From a virus, in the IMG/VR virus record IMGVR_UViG_3300048930_000409, positions 1 through 64,000 of that record: 64,000 bases of DNA; one strand, written 5' to 3'. The notes under the pieces were generated by a model. It saw only the letters and a program-made list of their open reading frames with translations, was not told the DNA's origin and did not search any database. The translations under genes were made by a program, and so were the position numbers. Position 1 is the stretch's first letter; the number at the start of each line of letters is the position of its first letter. Shown one piece after another: positions 27,648-35,388 of the stretch.

Positions 27648-28802
27648 ATGCCTGACTACGCTGACGCGGGCCACCGCCCGCACGCCGACCACCGGGGGGA
27701 GACCCCTGACTTCAAGATCACGAATGGCCCCGAGTCCATTTCCGTGACGCTGGACACCTGGGGGCCTCGCGACTACTACTCCGCGATGTTCGACTACCTC
27801 CAGTCGAACTGGGGCGGGGCGCCGTCGCGGATTCAGGAGGCGTTGGACCACCCAGAAATTGACGTCGACCACGATGTCGAAGTGTACCTCGACGCGTGCT
27901 TCGGCGGGCGCACACTCCAGCAAGTGTTGGAGGGCATCACGTTCTGGTTCACCATCGACGGCGTAACTCGCGCCATGACTCATGAGATGGTGCGTGCTCG
28001 GTTCGCCGCGTTCATGCAGCATGGCGGGCGCGACAACGACTGGCGCCATCGGGACTGGACCATGCCCGAGACGATCCGCCGGGCCTCAGGCGCTCGCATG
28101 CCGCCGCATCCCACAGCGCCCTGGGACGGCAAACGAGGAAAAGACCGAGTCGACGCCAAGAACCAGTGGCTGAGAGAACAGCTTGACGCCGACCCGACAC
28201 TCCGGTGGACGTGTATCACCGACCACCAGCCTGTCGAAGCGCTGCTCGGCGCCTACGACGAAATCCTGCCCGATGACCGGTTCGGGTTGCAGGATGTCAT
28301 CGAACACCACCTCCGTGAAGGCAAGCGCATCTACGCCGCGCTGGTCGACGCAGGCATACCGTGGCAGGACGCGCGGCGGCTGCTGCCCATCGGCACGCAG
28401 ACGTACATCCACGGGATTTACAACTTCATTTCGTTGCGCGACTTCCTGGCCAACCGGATGGAGTTCATCATGGACTGGGAAATCAACTGCGTCGCGCAGC
28501 TGATGTACCGCGAGATCCTGATGAAGTGCCCGCCTCTCATCGGCAAGTACCTGGGGTCGCACTCCGACCGCCAGGGCCGTGCCGCGTTCGCCGGACTGGA
28601 CTCGTGGCCCCCGGACATGAAGTACCAGCCCACGTTCGAGCAGGAAGACCCCGTGCTGACGCCGCGCCAGCATCGCCGTGAGCAGATGCCGTTCTGGGTC
28701 CTGGCCCAGTCGTCGTTGGACGGCGGGCCGGTGAAGTGGATTCCCACGAACGGCACCTACCCCCACGACCATCCCGACGCCCCCAAGCCGAGGACTCGGT
28801 GA
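27648..28802 (+). CDS. thyX: Divergent flavin-dependent thymidylate synthase
   Basis: A 384-residue protein, longer than typical ThyX (220-260). The ThyX signature RHRxxSxxxxSxR is recognisable at residues 116-128 as RxRFAAFMQHGGR: correct spacing and the arginines are kept, but His and both serines are replaced (A117, A121, G126). The C-terminal part is typical (QDARRLLPIGTQTYIHGI...LRDFLANRMEF). The enzyme normally methylates dUMP using FAD and methylenetetrahydrofolate. The altered binding residues suggest a changed nucleotide substrate or a different one-carbon product. Confidence 0.75.
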   Translation: MPDYADAGHRPHADHRGETPDFKITNGPESISVTLDTWGPRDYYSAMFDYLQSNWGGAPSRIQEALDHPEIDVDHDVEVYLDACFGGRTLQQVLEGITFWFTIDGVTRAMTHEMVRARFAAFMQHGGRDNDWRHRDWTMPETIRRASGARMPPHPTAPWDGKRGKDRVDAKNQWLREQLDADPTLRWTCITDHQPVEALLGAYDEILPDDRFGLQDVIEHHLREGKRIYAALVDAGIPWQDARRLLPIGTQTYIHGIYNFISLRDFLANRMEFIMDWEINCVAQLMYREILMKCPPLIGKYLGSHSDRQGRAAFAGLDSWPPDMKYQPTFEQEDPVLTPRQHRREQMPFWVLAQSSLDGGPVKWIPTNGTYPHDHPDAPKPRTR

Positions 28803-29029
28803 CCGTGCGGCGGGTCCACCCCCTGAACGCCTGGTTCCTGGGGGTGTTGGAGAAGCACCACGGGGCTGACCTGGACAGCCTCGCGGGATACGGTGACGAC
28901 CATCAACGAAGTGACGAGGAGTACAATGGCGAAAGTGAAGCGCATGCCCCCGAAGAAAGCCGGCGACGTGTTGGCCAAGGCCCCCAAGGCCAAAGCCGAC
29001 GACGCCCCGGCGTTCGCCCTACCGACTGA
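28799..29029 (+). CDS. Uncertain small ORF
   Basis: Begins with GTG overlapping the thyX stop (GTGA), which is this phage's usual coupling, and its first 30 codons look coding (VHPLNAWFLGVLEKHHGADLDSL). It has no stop before 29029 and so overlaps the ATPase gene by 104 nt. Either a short gene with a long overlap or a remnant. Confidence 0.35.
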   Translation: MTVRRVHPLNAWFLGVLEKHHGADLDSLAGYGDDHQRSDEEYNGESEAHAPEESRRRVGQGPQGQSRRRPGVRPTD

Positions 29030-29825
29030 CCTGTCGGAGCCGTCCGATTCGTTGCAGGATTACAGCATCCTGCTGTACGGCGCGAAGAAGATCGGCAAGA
29101 CCACCTTGGCGTCGATGTTCCCTGGCGCCTACTTCCTGATGACGGAGCCGGGCGGCCGGGCGCTCCGCATCTACCAGACGCCTGTCACCACGTGGAAGAC
29201 GGCCAAGGACGCGTTGCGGGCGCTGGAGAAGAACCCCGGCAAGTTCCGCACCGTCGTCGTCGATACGGTCGACATGCTGTACCAGCTGTGCTTCGCGCAC
29301 GTCGGCAAGATCGAGGGGTGGGATCACCCGTCCGAGGAAGCGTGGGGCAAGGGATGGGCGGCGCTCCGCAAGGAGTTGTCCGACTACATCACGCGCCTGA
29401 TGGCGTTGCCGATGGGCGTCGTGCTGATCTCCCATGCCACGGAGAAGGAGGTCCAGAAGAGGGACGGCACGAAGTACGACCGCATCCAGCCGACCATGTC
29501 GGGCATGGCCCGCGACTTGGTCGAGGCCATGGTCGATATCTGGATGTACTACGACTACGACGGCGAGGAGCGCGTGTTGCTGCTCCAGGGAGACGACCAC
29601 ATCGCGGCGGGCCACCGCCTGCAGGAACACTTCAGGGCACCGGACGGCGTCCGGTATGTGCGGTCGGTCCCCATGGGGAACGCGCCTGAAGTGGGGTTCA
29701 AGAACCTGATGGCGGCCTTCGACAACACGTTGCCGGTCCCCGACGACGTCGACGAGCCGCCGCCCGCCGTCGCGGCCCCGAAGGCCGTGAAGAAGATGGG
29801 CGTCAAGAAGAAAGCGAAGGCGTGA
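28926..29825 (+). CDS. Sak4-like RecA-family ATPase
   Basis: A 299-residue protein. Walker A GAKKIGKTT at about 52-60, Walker B TVVVDTVDML (Asp near 113), then VVLISHATE (sensor-like). N- and C-terminal tails are Lys/Ala-rich (KKMGVKKKAKA at the end). This is the plan of Sak4-type phage recombinases, which anneal ssDNA with a partner SSB. The SSB-like gene at 30885 and the nuclease at 22516 complete the set. The ATG at 28926 follows an ACGAGGA. Confidence 0.8.
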   Translation: MAKVKRMPPKKAGDVLAKAPKAKADDAPAFALPTDLSEPSDSLQDYSILLYGAKKIGKTTLASMFPGAYFLMTEPGGRALRIYQTPVTTWKTAKDALRALEKNPGKFRTVVVDTVDMLYQLCFAHVGKIEGWDHPSEEAWGKGWAALRKELSDYITRLMALPMGVVLISHATEKEVQKRDGTKYDRIQPTMSGMARDLVEAMVDIWMYYDYDGEERVLLLQGDDHIAAGHRLQEHFRAPDGVRYVRSVPMGNAPEVGFKNLMAAFDNTLPVPDDVDEPPPAVAAPKAVKKMGVKKKAKA

Positions 29826-29971
29826 TGGCGACATCGACCAATCCCCGTGACTGGAAAATCGAGTTGGCGTTGCTGCTCCGCGAGTTGACCGAGATCGCCA
29901 AGGTCGCGCGGGCCAGTTTGGAACAGGAAGCCGAGCACGCTCGGAAAATTCGGGAACGGTCCACGCGATGA
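29825..29971 (+). CDS. Small helical protein
   Basis: A 48-residue protein, one long charged helix (WKIELALLLRELTEIAKVARASLEQEAEHA). The ATG overlaps the ATPase stop and its stop overlaps the next ATG. Function unknown. Confidence 0.55.
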   Translation: MATSTNPRDWKIELALLLRELTEIAKVARASLEQEAEHARKIRERSTR

Positions 29972-30882
29972 AGGTCAGCGTCAAGCGCGTCGGGTCGCGG
30001 CCGGTCGACCATCCGTCCGAGGACCGCCCACAGCTGTGGCAAAAGTCCATGGCGGTGTGCATCCCGTCCTCGGGGCGGCCCGCGCTCTTGGCTAAGACGC
30101 TGCACACGCAACCGTTCCTGAACGACCGGTCCACCTTCATCGGCGTGGCCACTCACGAAGCCGCCGAGTACCGGACGATGCTTCGCACGGTCGCGCCGTC
30201 AGTCCGACTGGTGACGTACGACAACCCCGAGGGGTCTATTGCGGTCTGCCGTGAGCACTTGCGACAGGCCGCGTTGGACGCCATTCCTGGCGGCCGGATG
30301 GACCGCTTCTGGGTCGTCGTCACGGACGATAACGCGTCGTACTCGTACACGGCGCTCCAGACCTTGGTCGGGGTCGCGTCGTCGTGGCGGGAGCAGCCCT
30401 GCATCGTCGCAGGGATGCACGGCACGGCGGCGCACTTCGACCGTCACCGCATCGGAGAAATGGAGGTGCATGCCGGGTATCGATCCTATCCGCAGGTCGC
30501 CATGATCTTCCAAGTCTACCCCGCGTCGATGTACGCGGACTACGCGTATCCCGCTGATGCGTATGGACTGGATGACCGGCACCTGGCGTTTTGGGCCATT
30601 GCGAAAAAAGGTTTGACCCGTAGTCAATTCCGCGTTGCAATGGACGCACCGTTTCGGAAGTCGCGGTACCAAGCTGGCGGGCAAGGCGACGCGAGGAAAC
30701 GGGCACGAAAGACGGGGCTGGCCATCGCACGGTTGGCCCTGGACTTCCCTGAATTGGTCGGGACACGCGGCACGTTCCCGACTCCATGGCAAATCATCTT
30801 TGCCCTTGCCGAGGGCAAGCAGGTTGACCGGTTGGCGGCCGGCAGCATGCGTAGTGAATCCGCCTTGATCCACCAGGAGTAG
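29968..30882 (+). CDS. Glycosyltransferase-like protein
   Basis: A 304-residue protein. N-terminal GT-A-like pattern: VCIPSSGRP (about 30-38), a Rossmann-like run of strands, and WVVVTDDNASY (DDN near 120-122) in the place of a nucleotide-sugar-binding DxD motif. Later SYPQVAMIFQVYPAS and DDRHLAFWAIAKKG are conserved-looking. It resembles the glycosyltransferases found in phage base-modification loci (TET-associated type). No TET/JBP gene is in the window, so its acceptor is open: base, or small molecule. Confidence 0.6.
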   Translation: MKVSVKRVGSRPVDHPSEDRPQLWQKSMAVCIPSSGRPALLAKTLHTQPFLNDRSTFIGVATHEAAEYRTMLRTVAPSVRLVTYDNPEGSIAVCREHLRQAALDAIPGGRMDRFWVVVTDDNASYSYTALQTLVGVASSWREQPCIVAGMHGTAAHFDRHRIGEMEVHAGYRSYPQVAMIFQVYPASMYADYAYPADAYGLDDRHLAFWAIAKKGLTRSQFRVAMDAPFRKSRYQAGGQGDARKRARKTGLAIARLALDFPELVGTRGTFPTPWQIIFALAEGKQVDRLAAGSMRSESALIHQE

Positions 30883-30884
30883 TC

Positions 30885-31784
30885 GTGGCCAAGAAGACCG
30901 CAGCACCCCAGACCGATTTCCAGAAGGCTCTCAAGAAGTCCGGCGCCAACTGGGACTCCGCGCGTGAGAAGGCCGCCACCAGCAAGGGCGGCGCCTACCA
31001 GGAATTCGACGACGGCAAGTACCTCGCTCGCGTCCAGAAGATGGAGCCCGGCGTCAACACCAAGGGCCCCTACATCATGGTGATGTTCAAGTTCGTGGAC
31101 GGCGACTACGAGGGCCAGACCAAGCCGCTGTTCCAGAACCTCCAGACGGACGAGAACCTCTTCCACGCCGCCAAGCTGATCGGTTCCTTCGGGTACGAGA
31201 TCCCCGAGAACATCGCCGACATCGAGAGCATCTGCGAAGCCATCACGGCCGAAAAGCCGCTCTGCAAGATCACCATCAAGACCAAGGGCGAGTACCAGAA
31301 CGTCTTCCTCGACAAGGTCATCTCCAGCGACGAGGGCGACGAGGACGCCGAGGAGGAGGACGGCGACGAGGACGCCGAGGAGGAATCCGCCGAGGCCGAG
31401 GCCGAGGACGAGGACGAGACCGAGGAGGCCGACGAGGAGTCCGAGGAAGAGGAATCCGAGGACGAGGACGAGGACGAGGAAGAAGAGGAAGACGAGGAGG
31501 AGGCCGACGAGGACGACACGGCCGAACTCGAGATCGGCATGCGAGTCGAGGCCGAGACGGCCAAGGGCACGCGCCAGGGCGTCGTCCACAAGATGGACCC
31601 CGCCGCCGAGACCGTCAAGATCCGCGATGACGCGGGCAAGATCTTCACGGTGCCCGCCTCGGCCGTCTCGCTTCTGGCCGATGTCCCCGACGAGCCCGAA
31701 CCGCCTCCGGCCAAGCCGAAGGGCGTGAAGAAGCCGGCCGCCCCGGTGACCCCGGCGCCGACGACCAAGAAGAAGACCAAGTAG
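30885..31784 (+). CDS. ssDNA-binding protein with acidic tail
   Basis: A 299-residue protein starting with GTG. Residues 1-145 fit the phage Sak4-associated SSB type (DUF669-like): KYLARVQKMEPGVNTKGPYIMVMFKFVDGDYEG, then FQNLQT. Residues about 149-216 are almost all Asp/Glu/Ser. A small strand-rich, KOW/Tudor-like domain follows (IGMRVEAETAKGTRQGVVHK), and a Lys/Pro tail. Acidic tails in SSBs bind partner proteins and compete with DNA. Expected partner: the Sak4-like ATPase and polymerase. Confidence 0.75.
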   Translation: MAKKTAAPQTDFQKALKKSGANWDSAREKAATSKGGAYQEFDDGKYLARVQKMEPGVNTKGPYIMVMFKFVDGDYEGQTKPLFQNLQTDENLFHAAKLIGSFGYEIPENIADIESICEAITAEKPLCKITIKTKGEYQNVFLDKVISSDEGDEDAEEEDGDEDAEEESAEAEAEDEDETEEADEESEEEESEDEDEDEEEEEDEEEADEDDTAELEIGMRVEAETAKGTRQGVVHKMDPAAETVKIRDDAGKIFTVPASAVSLLADVPDEPEPPPAKPKGVKKPAAPVTPAPTTKKKTK

Positions 31785-31815
31785 CACTGCCCGGCCCCGA
31801 CCGGGTGTAGGACCA

Positions 31816-31850
31816 TGCGGGGGCGGGCGCGATGCCTTCCCCCGCATTTC
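31816..31850 (+). terminator. Terminator-like hairpin
   Basis: TGCGGGGG (31816-31823) pairs with CCCCCGCA (31839-31846), then TTTCCTG. Downstream of the SSB gene (stop 31784), so the highly acidic SSB may be made in extra amounts. Confidence 0.55.
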
Positions 31851-31868
31851 CTGTCACGGAGGACACCT

Positions 31869-32249
31869 ATGTCAGACATGCCGTCATCGTTCGCCGAATT
31901 GTTGCGGGGCCTGCAGGACCCTCCAGCGGACCCGCCCGTGCCCCCGGACCCCGACACCATGGACGTCGGCGAGTCCCGCCCCGTGACCCTGCAGGAGGCG
32001 TTGTGGGTCGAAGAGATCCGGGCCATGGCCGAACCATCCGCCAAGATCCGGGCCATCACCGCGTTGCTGCATGTCCGGTCAGGCGAGACGGTCAAGCATG
32101 AGCAGTTGGCCATCATGCCGCTGGAAGACTTTCACCGGGCCGTGTCTCGCATGATGGCGGACCTGATGCCCAAACTGGAGAAGGCTCAGCACCTCGCGTC
32201 GATGCTGAACTTGTTCCGTCAGACGCCGCCGAACGGGAGCGGACATTGA
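31869..32249 (+). CDS. Hypothetical protein
   Basis: A 126-residue protein. A Pro/Asp-rich N-terminus (DPPADPPVPPDPDTMDVGE), then helices (LQEALWVEEIRAMAEPSAKIRAITALL; FHRAVSRMMADLMPKLEKAQHLASML). The upstream SD is CACGGAGGACAC. Family not recognised. Stop overlaps the next start. Confidence 0.6.
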   Translation: MSDMPSSFAELLRGLQDPPADPPVPPDPDTMDVGESRPVTLQEALWVEEIRAMAEPSAKIRAITALLHVRSGETVKHEQLAIMPLEDFHRAVSRMMADLMPKLEKAQHLASMLNLFRQTPPNGSGH

Positions 32250-32518
32250 AGGCCCAGCTGAACGACGGCCCACAGGTGTGGTTCTGGTGCGCTGGGTGCG
32301 AGACGCATCATGCAATCGACCCAACCAAGTGGACATGGAACGGCGACACTGAACGGCCAACGTTCCGGCCATCGGTACTCGTGACCTACACATTCGGGGT
32401 CGAGCGCACGCCCAAGCGTTGTCACTCGTTCGTAACCGACGGGCATATTCAGTACCTCGACGACTGCACACATGCGCTCGCCGGGCAGACCGTGCTGTTG
32501 GAGGATGTCGAGCTATGA
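32246..32518 (+). CDS. DUF6527-like phage protein
   Basis: A 90-residue protein: FWCAGCETHHAID, then WTWNGDTERPTFRPSVLV, CHSFVTDGHIQYLDDCTHALAGQTVLL. This order matches the small zinc-containing phage family DUF6527 along its whole length. Function unknown. The start is TTG (overlapping the previous stop); the next ATG overlaps its stop. Confidence 0.75.
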   Translation: MKAQLNDGPQVWFWCAGCETHHAIDPTKWTWNGDTERPTFRPSVLVTYTFGVERTPKRCHSFVTDGHIQYLDDCTHALAGQTVLLEDVEL

Positions 32519-33150
32519 ACCCCAGGAAGTTCACCGCGCTGGTCGGCCGGTTCTTCCAAGACTGCATGGGAGTCATGGCCCCGAAGAATTCAGACTACAA
32601 TCCGGACGCCGCCGTTCTACTGGATGTGTTCCGGGCGGCCTGTGAAGAAGGGTATCCCCCGGAAACGGTGCTGCGCGTGTTTCTCCGCAAACACTGGACT
32701 GTCATCCGGGGATGGACCCAGGGGCACGTGCATCTGTCCGAGGGACTGGACTCCCGAATGCATGATGCCGCGAACTACATCGGCATGCTGTACATACTGT
32801 CCGTCCCAGAATATCGGGACGAAATCTTCGCAGGTATCTTGAAACTCGAGGGGCAAGCATGCGCGTGCGGGTGCGTCGGACAGCTGGCAGTCAGGGAGTC
32901 ATACGACGGGAATCGAGTCAGAGACGAGCTCCTGTTGCCCCCACGGTGCGAACACGGCGCGCTGTTCCTGTGGCTACTGAGATTGAAAAGTACTTTGGAT
33001 TCGAGTCCCGCGTCGTGGCCCATGACACGGAAGGTACTGGACTCGTTCCGTACGGCCCAGTCAGCTATTGGGGCTACGCCCCCGCCCGACCGTTCGCCTT
33101 CGCGTACTGCGACGCCACCGGCCGCACGGCCTACGTCCGATACACCGTAG
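32515..33150 (+). CDS. Nmad1/DUF1599-like protein
   Basis: A 211-residue open frame. Residues 1-110 resemble Nmad1 (nucleotide-modification-associated domain 1, DUF1599): KNSDYNPDAA, a helix VFRAACEEG, then LDSRMHDAANYIGMLYIL. The domain is helical, MazG-like, and linked by genome context to base modification in phages. The C-terminal 100 residues overlap the polymerase gene out of frame and look partly non-coding. The true stop may have been lost. Confidence 0.6.
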   Translation: MNPRKFTALVGRFFQDCMGVMAPKNSDYNPDAAVLLDVFRAACEEGYPPETVLRVFLRKHWTVIRGWTQGHVHLSEGLDSRMHDAANYIGMLYILSVPEYRDEIFAGILKLEGQACACGCVGQLAVRESYDGNRVRDELLLPPRCEHGALFLWLLRLKSTLDSSPASWPMTRKVLDSFRTAQSAIGATPPPDRSPSRTATPPAARPTSDTP

Positions 33151-35324
33151 ACCCGTATACGCGCAAGCCGCTGATCGAAAACGACGAAGACTGGGACCAC
33201 ATCGTCGCGCTGCACGCCAGCGAGGAGTTCATCAAGGTCGGCCACAACATCGGCTATGACATGCGGATGGATCGGATGGTCGGGGCGCCTATTCTGGGCG
33301 ATATCCACGACACGATGATTCTGGCGCACGTCATCACGGGCGGCGACGAGCTGATGTACGGCTTGAAACCGTTGGCCAAGAAATACTTGGACTACCCGGA
33401 TGACGACGAAAAGATCCTCGAGGCGGCCGTCAACATGGCCCGCCGTGCCGCCAAGGCACAAGGGTTTTTGATTGCCGGGGGCAAGAAAGAGGTCGAGCGC
33501 GGCGACCATGTCGTGTTCGCGGGCAGCAAACCGGCCAAGGCCGACTACTGGCTTGGTCCGGAAGAGATGTGCGAGGAGTACGCTGTCGGCGACGTCCGGC
33601 GCACCATGCTGATGTTCCTGCTGTGGTTCGAGCGTCTGATGCGCGACCAGCGAGGGGCTGTCACGTACGCCCGAGAGATGCAGTTGTTCCGGGCTCTCCG
33701 TCGGATGGAAGACCGGGGTACGCGGGTCGACCCCGTGCATGCGGCGAAGCTGGTGAAGTGGTACAACGCTTACGCCGCCCGCATGCGCCGATGGGCCGAT
33801 GCCAACGGGGCCGAGGGCGTGAACTTCCGGTCGCCCAAGCAGCTGTGCCGCATCTTCTACGATGAACGTGGCCTGGAACCGGCGTACACTAAGAAAGGTC
33901 ACGAGAAAATCGAGCTCGCCCGCGCCATGGGCGAGGAACCCGATTGGGAGGCGTTGAAGAAGCATAGGTCGTTGGGCAAGGACCAGTTGGCCGAATGGGG
34001 CGGCAAAGACGAACTGACCGACACGTACAAAGACGAGATGGCCAAGGCCATCTTGGAATGGCGGGCGGCCAAGCAGAGCATCAGTTCGTTCCTGAACATT
34101 TACGAGAAGTTCTGGTATCCCGAGGGGCCGGTGTACCAGACCGAAGAAAATCTCGCCGAGTACAACCGGCGCCTCACCCTGTCGCCCCAGGAGAAGGTCG
34201 AATGGGAAAAGGACGAGTGGGTGTTCGTCCTGCACCCGAACTACAACCAGACCGGGGCCGTGACTGGGCGTATGACGTGCTCCGACCCGAATCTGCAGCA
34301 GGTCGCCTCTGCGACTACTGGTTTGCGCAAGGCCGACATCCCGAGCCGACCGAGAGAATGCTTCGGCCCGCGACCCGGATGCATCTGGTATCTACCCGAC
34401 TACTCGCAGGTGGAAGTGTGGCTCTTCGCGTTCCTCTCCGGGGAACCGAACATGAAGGGCCTGCTCTTGTCTGGACACGATTTCCACAGCGGAGTCGCGT
34501 CAAAAACGTTTACCTCGCGACCGGACTACGAAGAGCGGAGCAAGTATTACCGGAAGCTGGCCAAGCTGATCATGTTCGGCAAGCTGTATGGTGGTGGTGT
34601 TGGTTCACGGGAGAAGCCGGGCCGCATGACCAAACTGCTCCAGATGCCGTTCGACGAAGCGAAGGAGTTCATCGAGTCGTTCGATGAGGAGTTCGCCCAG
34701 GCCACCGCGTTCATGAAGCGCATGGCCAAGGACGCCAAGCGTACCGGCGAGGCGTTCAACATCTTCGGCCGGCGCTACGTCCTGGGCCCGGACTGGGCCT
34801 ACAAGGTCGTGAACTATCTGATCCAGGGTGCCGCGGCGGACATCCTGAAGAATGCCACCATCCGGCTGGACTGGATGTTGCAGACGCGCTGGGAGATCCT
34901 CGACCCCCGGTGCCGCATGATCAACTCCATCCACGACGAGTTCATGGTCGAGGTACCGTACACCGTCCATTCACGGCGCCTGATGTACGAGATTATCTAC
35001 ACGATGCAGATGGATTCCGCCCTGGCCGGGTTGCCGGTGCCGCTGCCGATTGGCATCAAGACCGCCAAGAAGCGATGGTCCCACACCACGGACGTGGACA
35101 TTCCCGACTGGGTGAAAGGTGGCGTGCCGCGTGGCCCGGAGGGCACTCGATACTTCCGTGATCTGGAACGACATATGCAGGATTGCCCGTATACGGAATC
35201 CTATGCCGGGGCGCAAGCCCAATTTGCCCGCACGCGAGCTGCTCTTGATTTACGCGACGCTGAGCGCGAGCCAGAGCCAGATCGGGCTGCTCCGCGACGA
35301 AATCGAAGAAGAACGGCGGCTTAG
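32970..35324 (+). CDS. Family A DNA polymerase
   Basis: A 784-residue polymerase. 3'-5' exonuclease: HDTEG (DxE, residues about 19-21) and HNIGYDM (NxxxD). Polymerase: motif A LPDYSQVEVW (about 475), motif B RKLAKLIMFGKLYGGG (about 525-540), motif C SIHDEFMVE (about 653). The exo Asp-Glu near the N-terminus favours the GTG at 32970; an ATG with a good SD at 32859 adds 37 Arg-rich residues that look non-coding. It replicates the genome with the primase-helicase encoded next. The C-terminus (EREPEPDRAAPRRNRRR) is disordered. Confidence 0.9.
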   Translation: MATEIEKYFGFESRVVAHDTEGTGLVPYGPVSYWGYAPARPFAFAYCDATGRTAYVRYTVDPYTRKPLIENDEDWDHIVALHASEEFIKVGHNIGYDMRMDRMVGAPILGDIHDTMILAHVITGGDELMYGLKPLAKKYLDYPDDDEKILEAAVNMARRAAKAQGFLIAGGKKEVERGDHVVFAGSKPAKADYWLGPEEMCEEYAVGDVRRTMLMFLLWFERLMRDQRGAVTYAREMQLFRALRRMEDRGTRVDPVHAAKLVKWYNAYAARMRRWADANGAEGVNFRSPKQLCRIFYDERGLEPAYTKKGHEKIELARAMGEEPDWEALKKHRSLGKDQLAEWGGKDELTDTYKDEMAKAILEWRAAKQSISSFLNIYEKFWYPEGPVYQTEENLAEYNRRLTLSPQEKVEWEKDEWVFVLHPNYNQTGAVTGRMTCSDPNLQQVASATTGLRKADIPSRPRECFGPRPGCIWYLPDYSQVEVWLFAFLSGEPNMKGLLLSGHDFHSGVASKTFTSRPDYEERSKYYRKLAKLIMFGKLYGGGVGSREKPGRMTKLLQMPFDEAKEFIESFDEEFAQATAFMKRMAKDAKRTGEAFNIFGRRYVLGPDWAYKVVNYLIQGAAADILKNATIRLDWMLQTRWEILDPRCRMINSIHDEFMVEVPYTVHSRRLMYEIIYTMQMDSALAGLPVPLPIGIKTAKKRWSHTTDVDIPDWVKGGVPRGPEGTRYFRDLERHMQDCPYTESYAGAQAQFARTRAALDLRDAEREPEPDRAAPRRNRRRTAA

Positions 35325-35388
35325 GTTGGCGGCCGAAACAGAACTACGTCGCTTGACTGCTCAAGAGGACACACATGGCATCCGGTAA
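35203..35388 (+). CDS. Small coiled-coil protein
   Basis: A 61-residue protein (MPGRKPNLPARELLLIYATLS..., then a helix IGLLRDEIEEERRLRLAAETELRRL). It overlaps the polymerase end by 122 nt in another frame and the next gene by 14. The overlap is long for this genome, so either this frame or the polymerase tail may be the less constrained one. Confidence 0.45.
   Translation: MPGRKPNLPARELLLIYATLSASQSQIGLLRDEIEEERRLRLAAETELRRLTAQEDTHGIR

Noticed and set aside
30624-31847. 407-residue leftward ORF opposite the SSB gene
   Set aside because: Leu/Val/Gly monotony is the antisense reading of the acidic GAG/GAC-rich tract; the plus-strand gene is clearly real.
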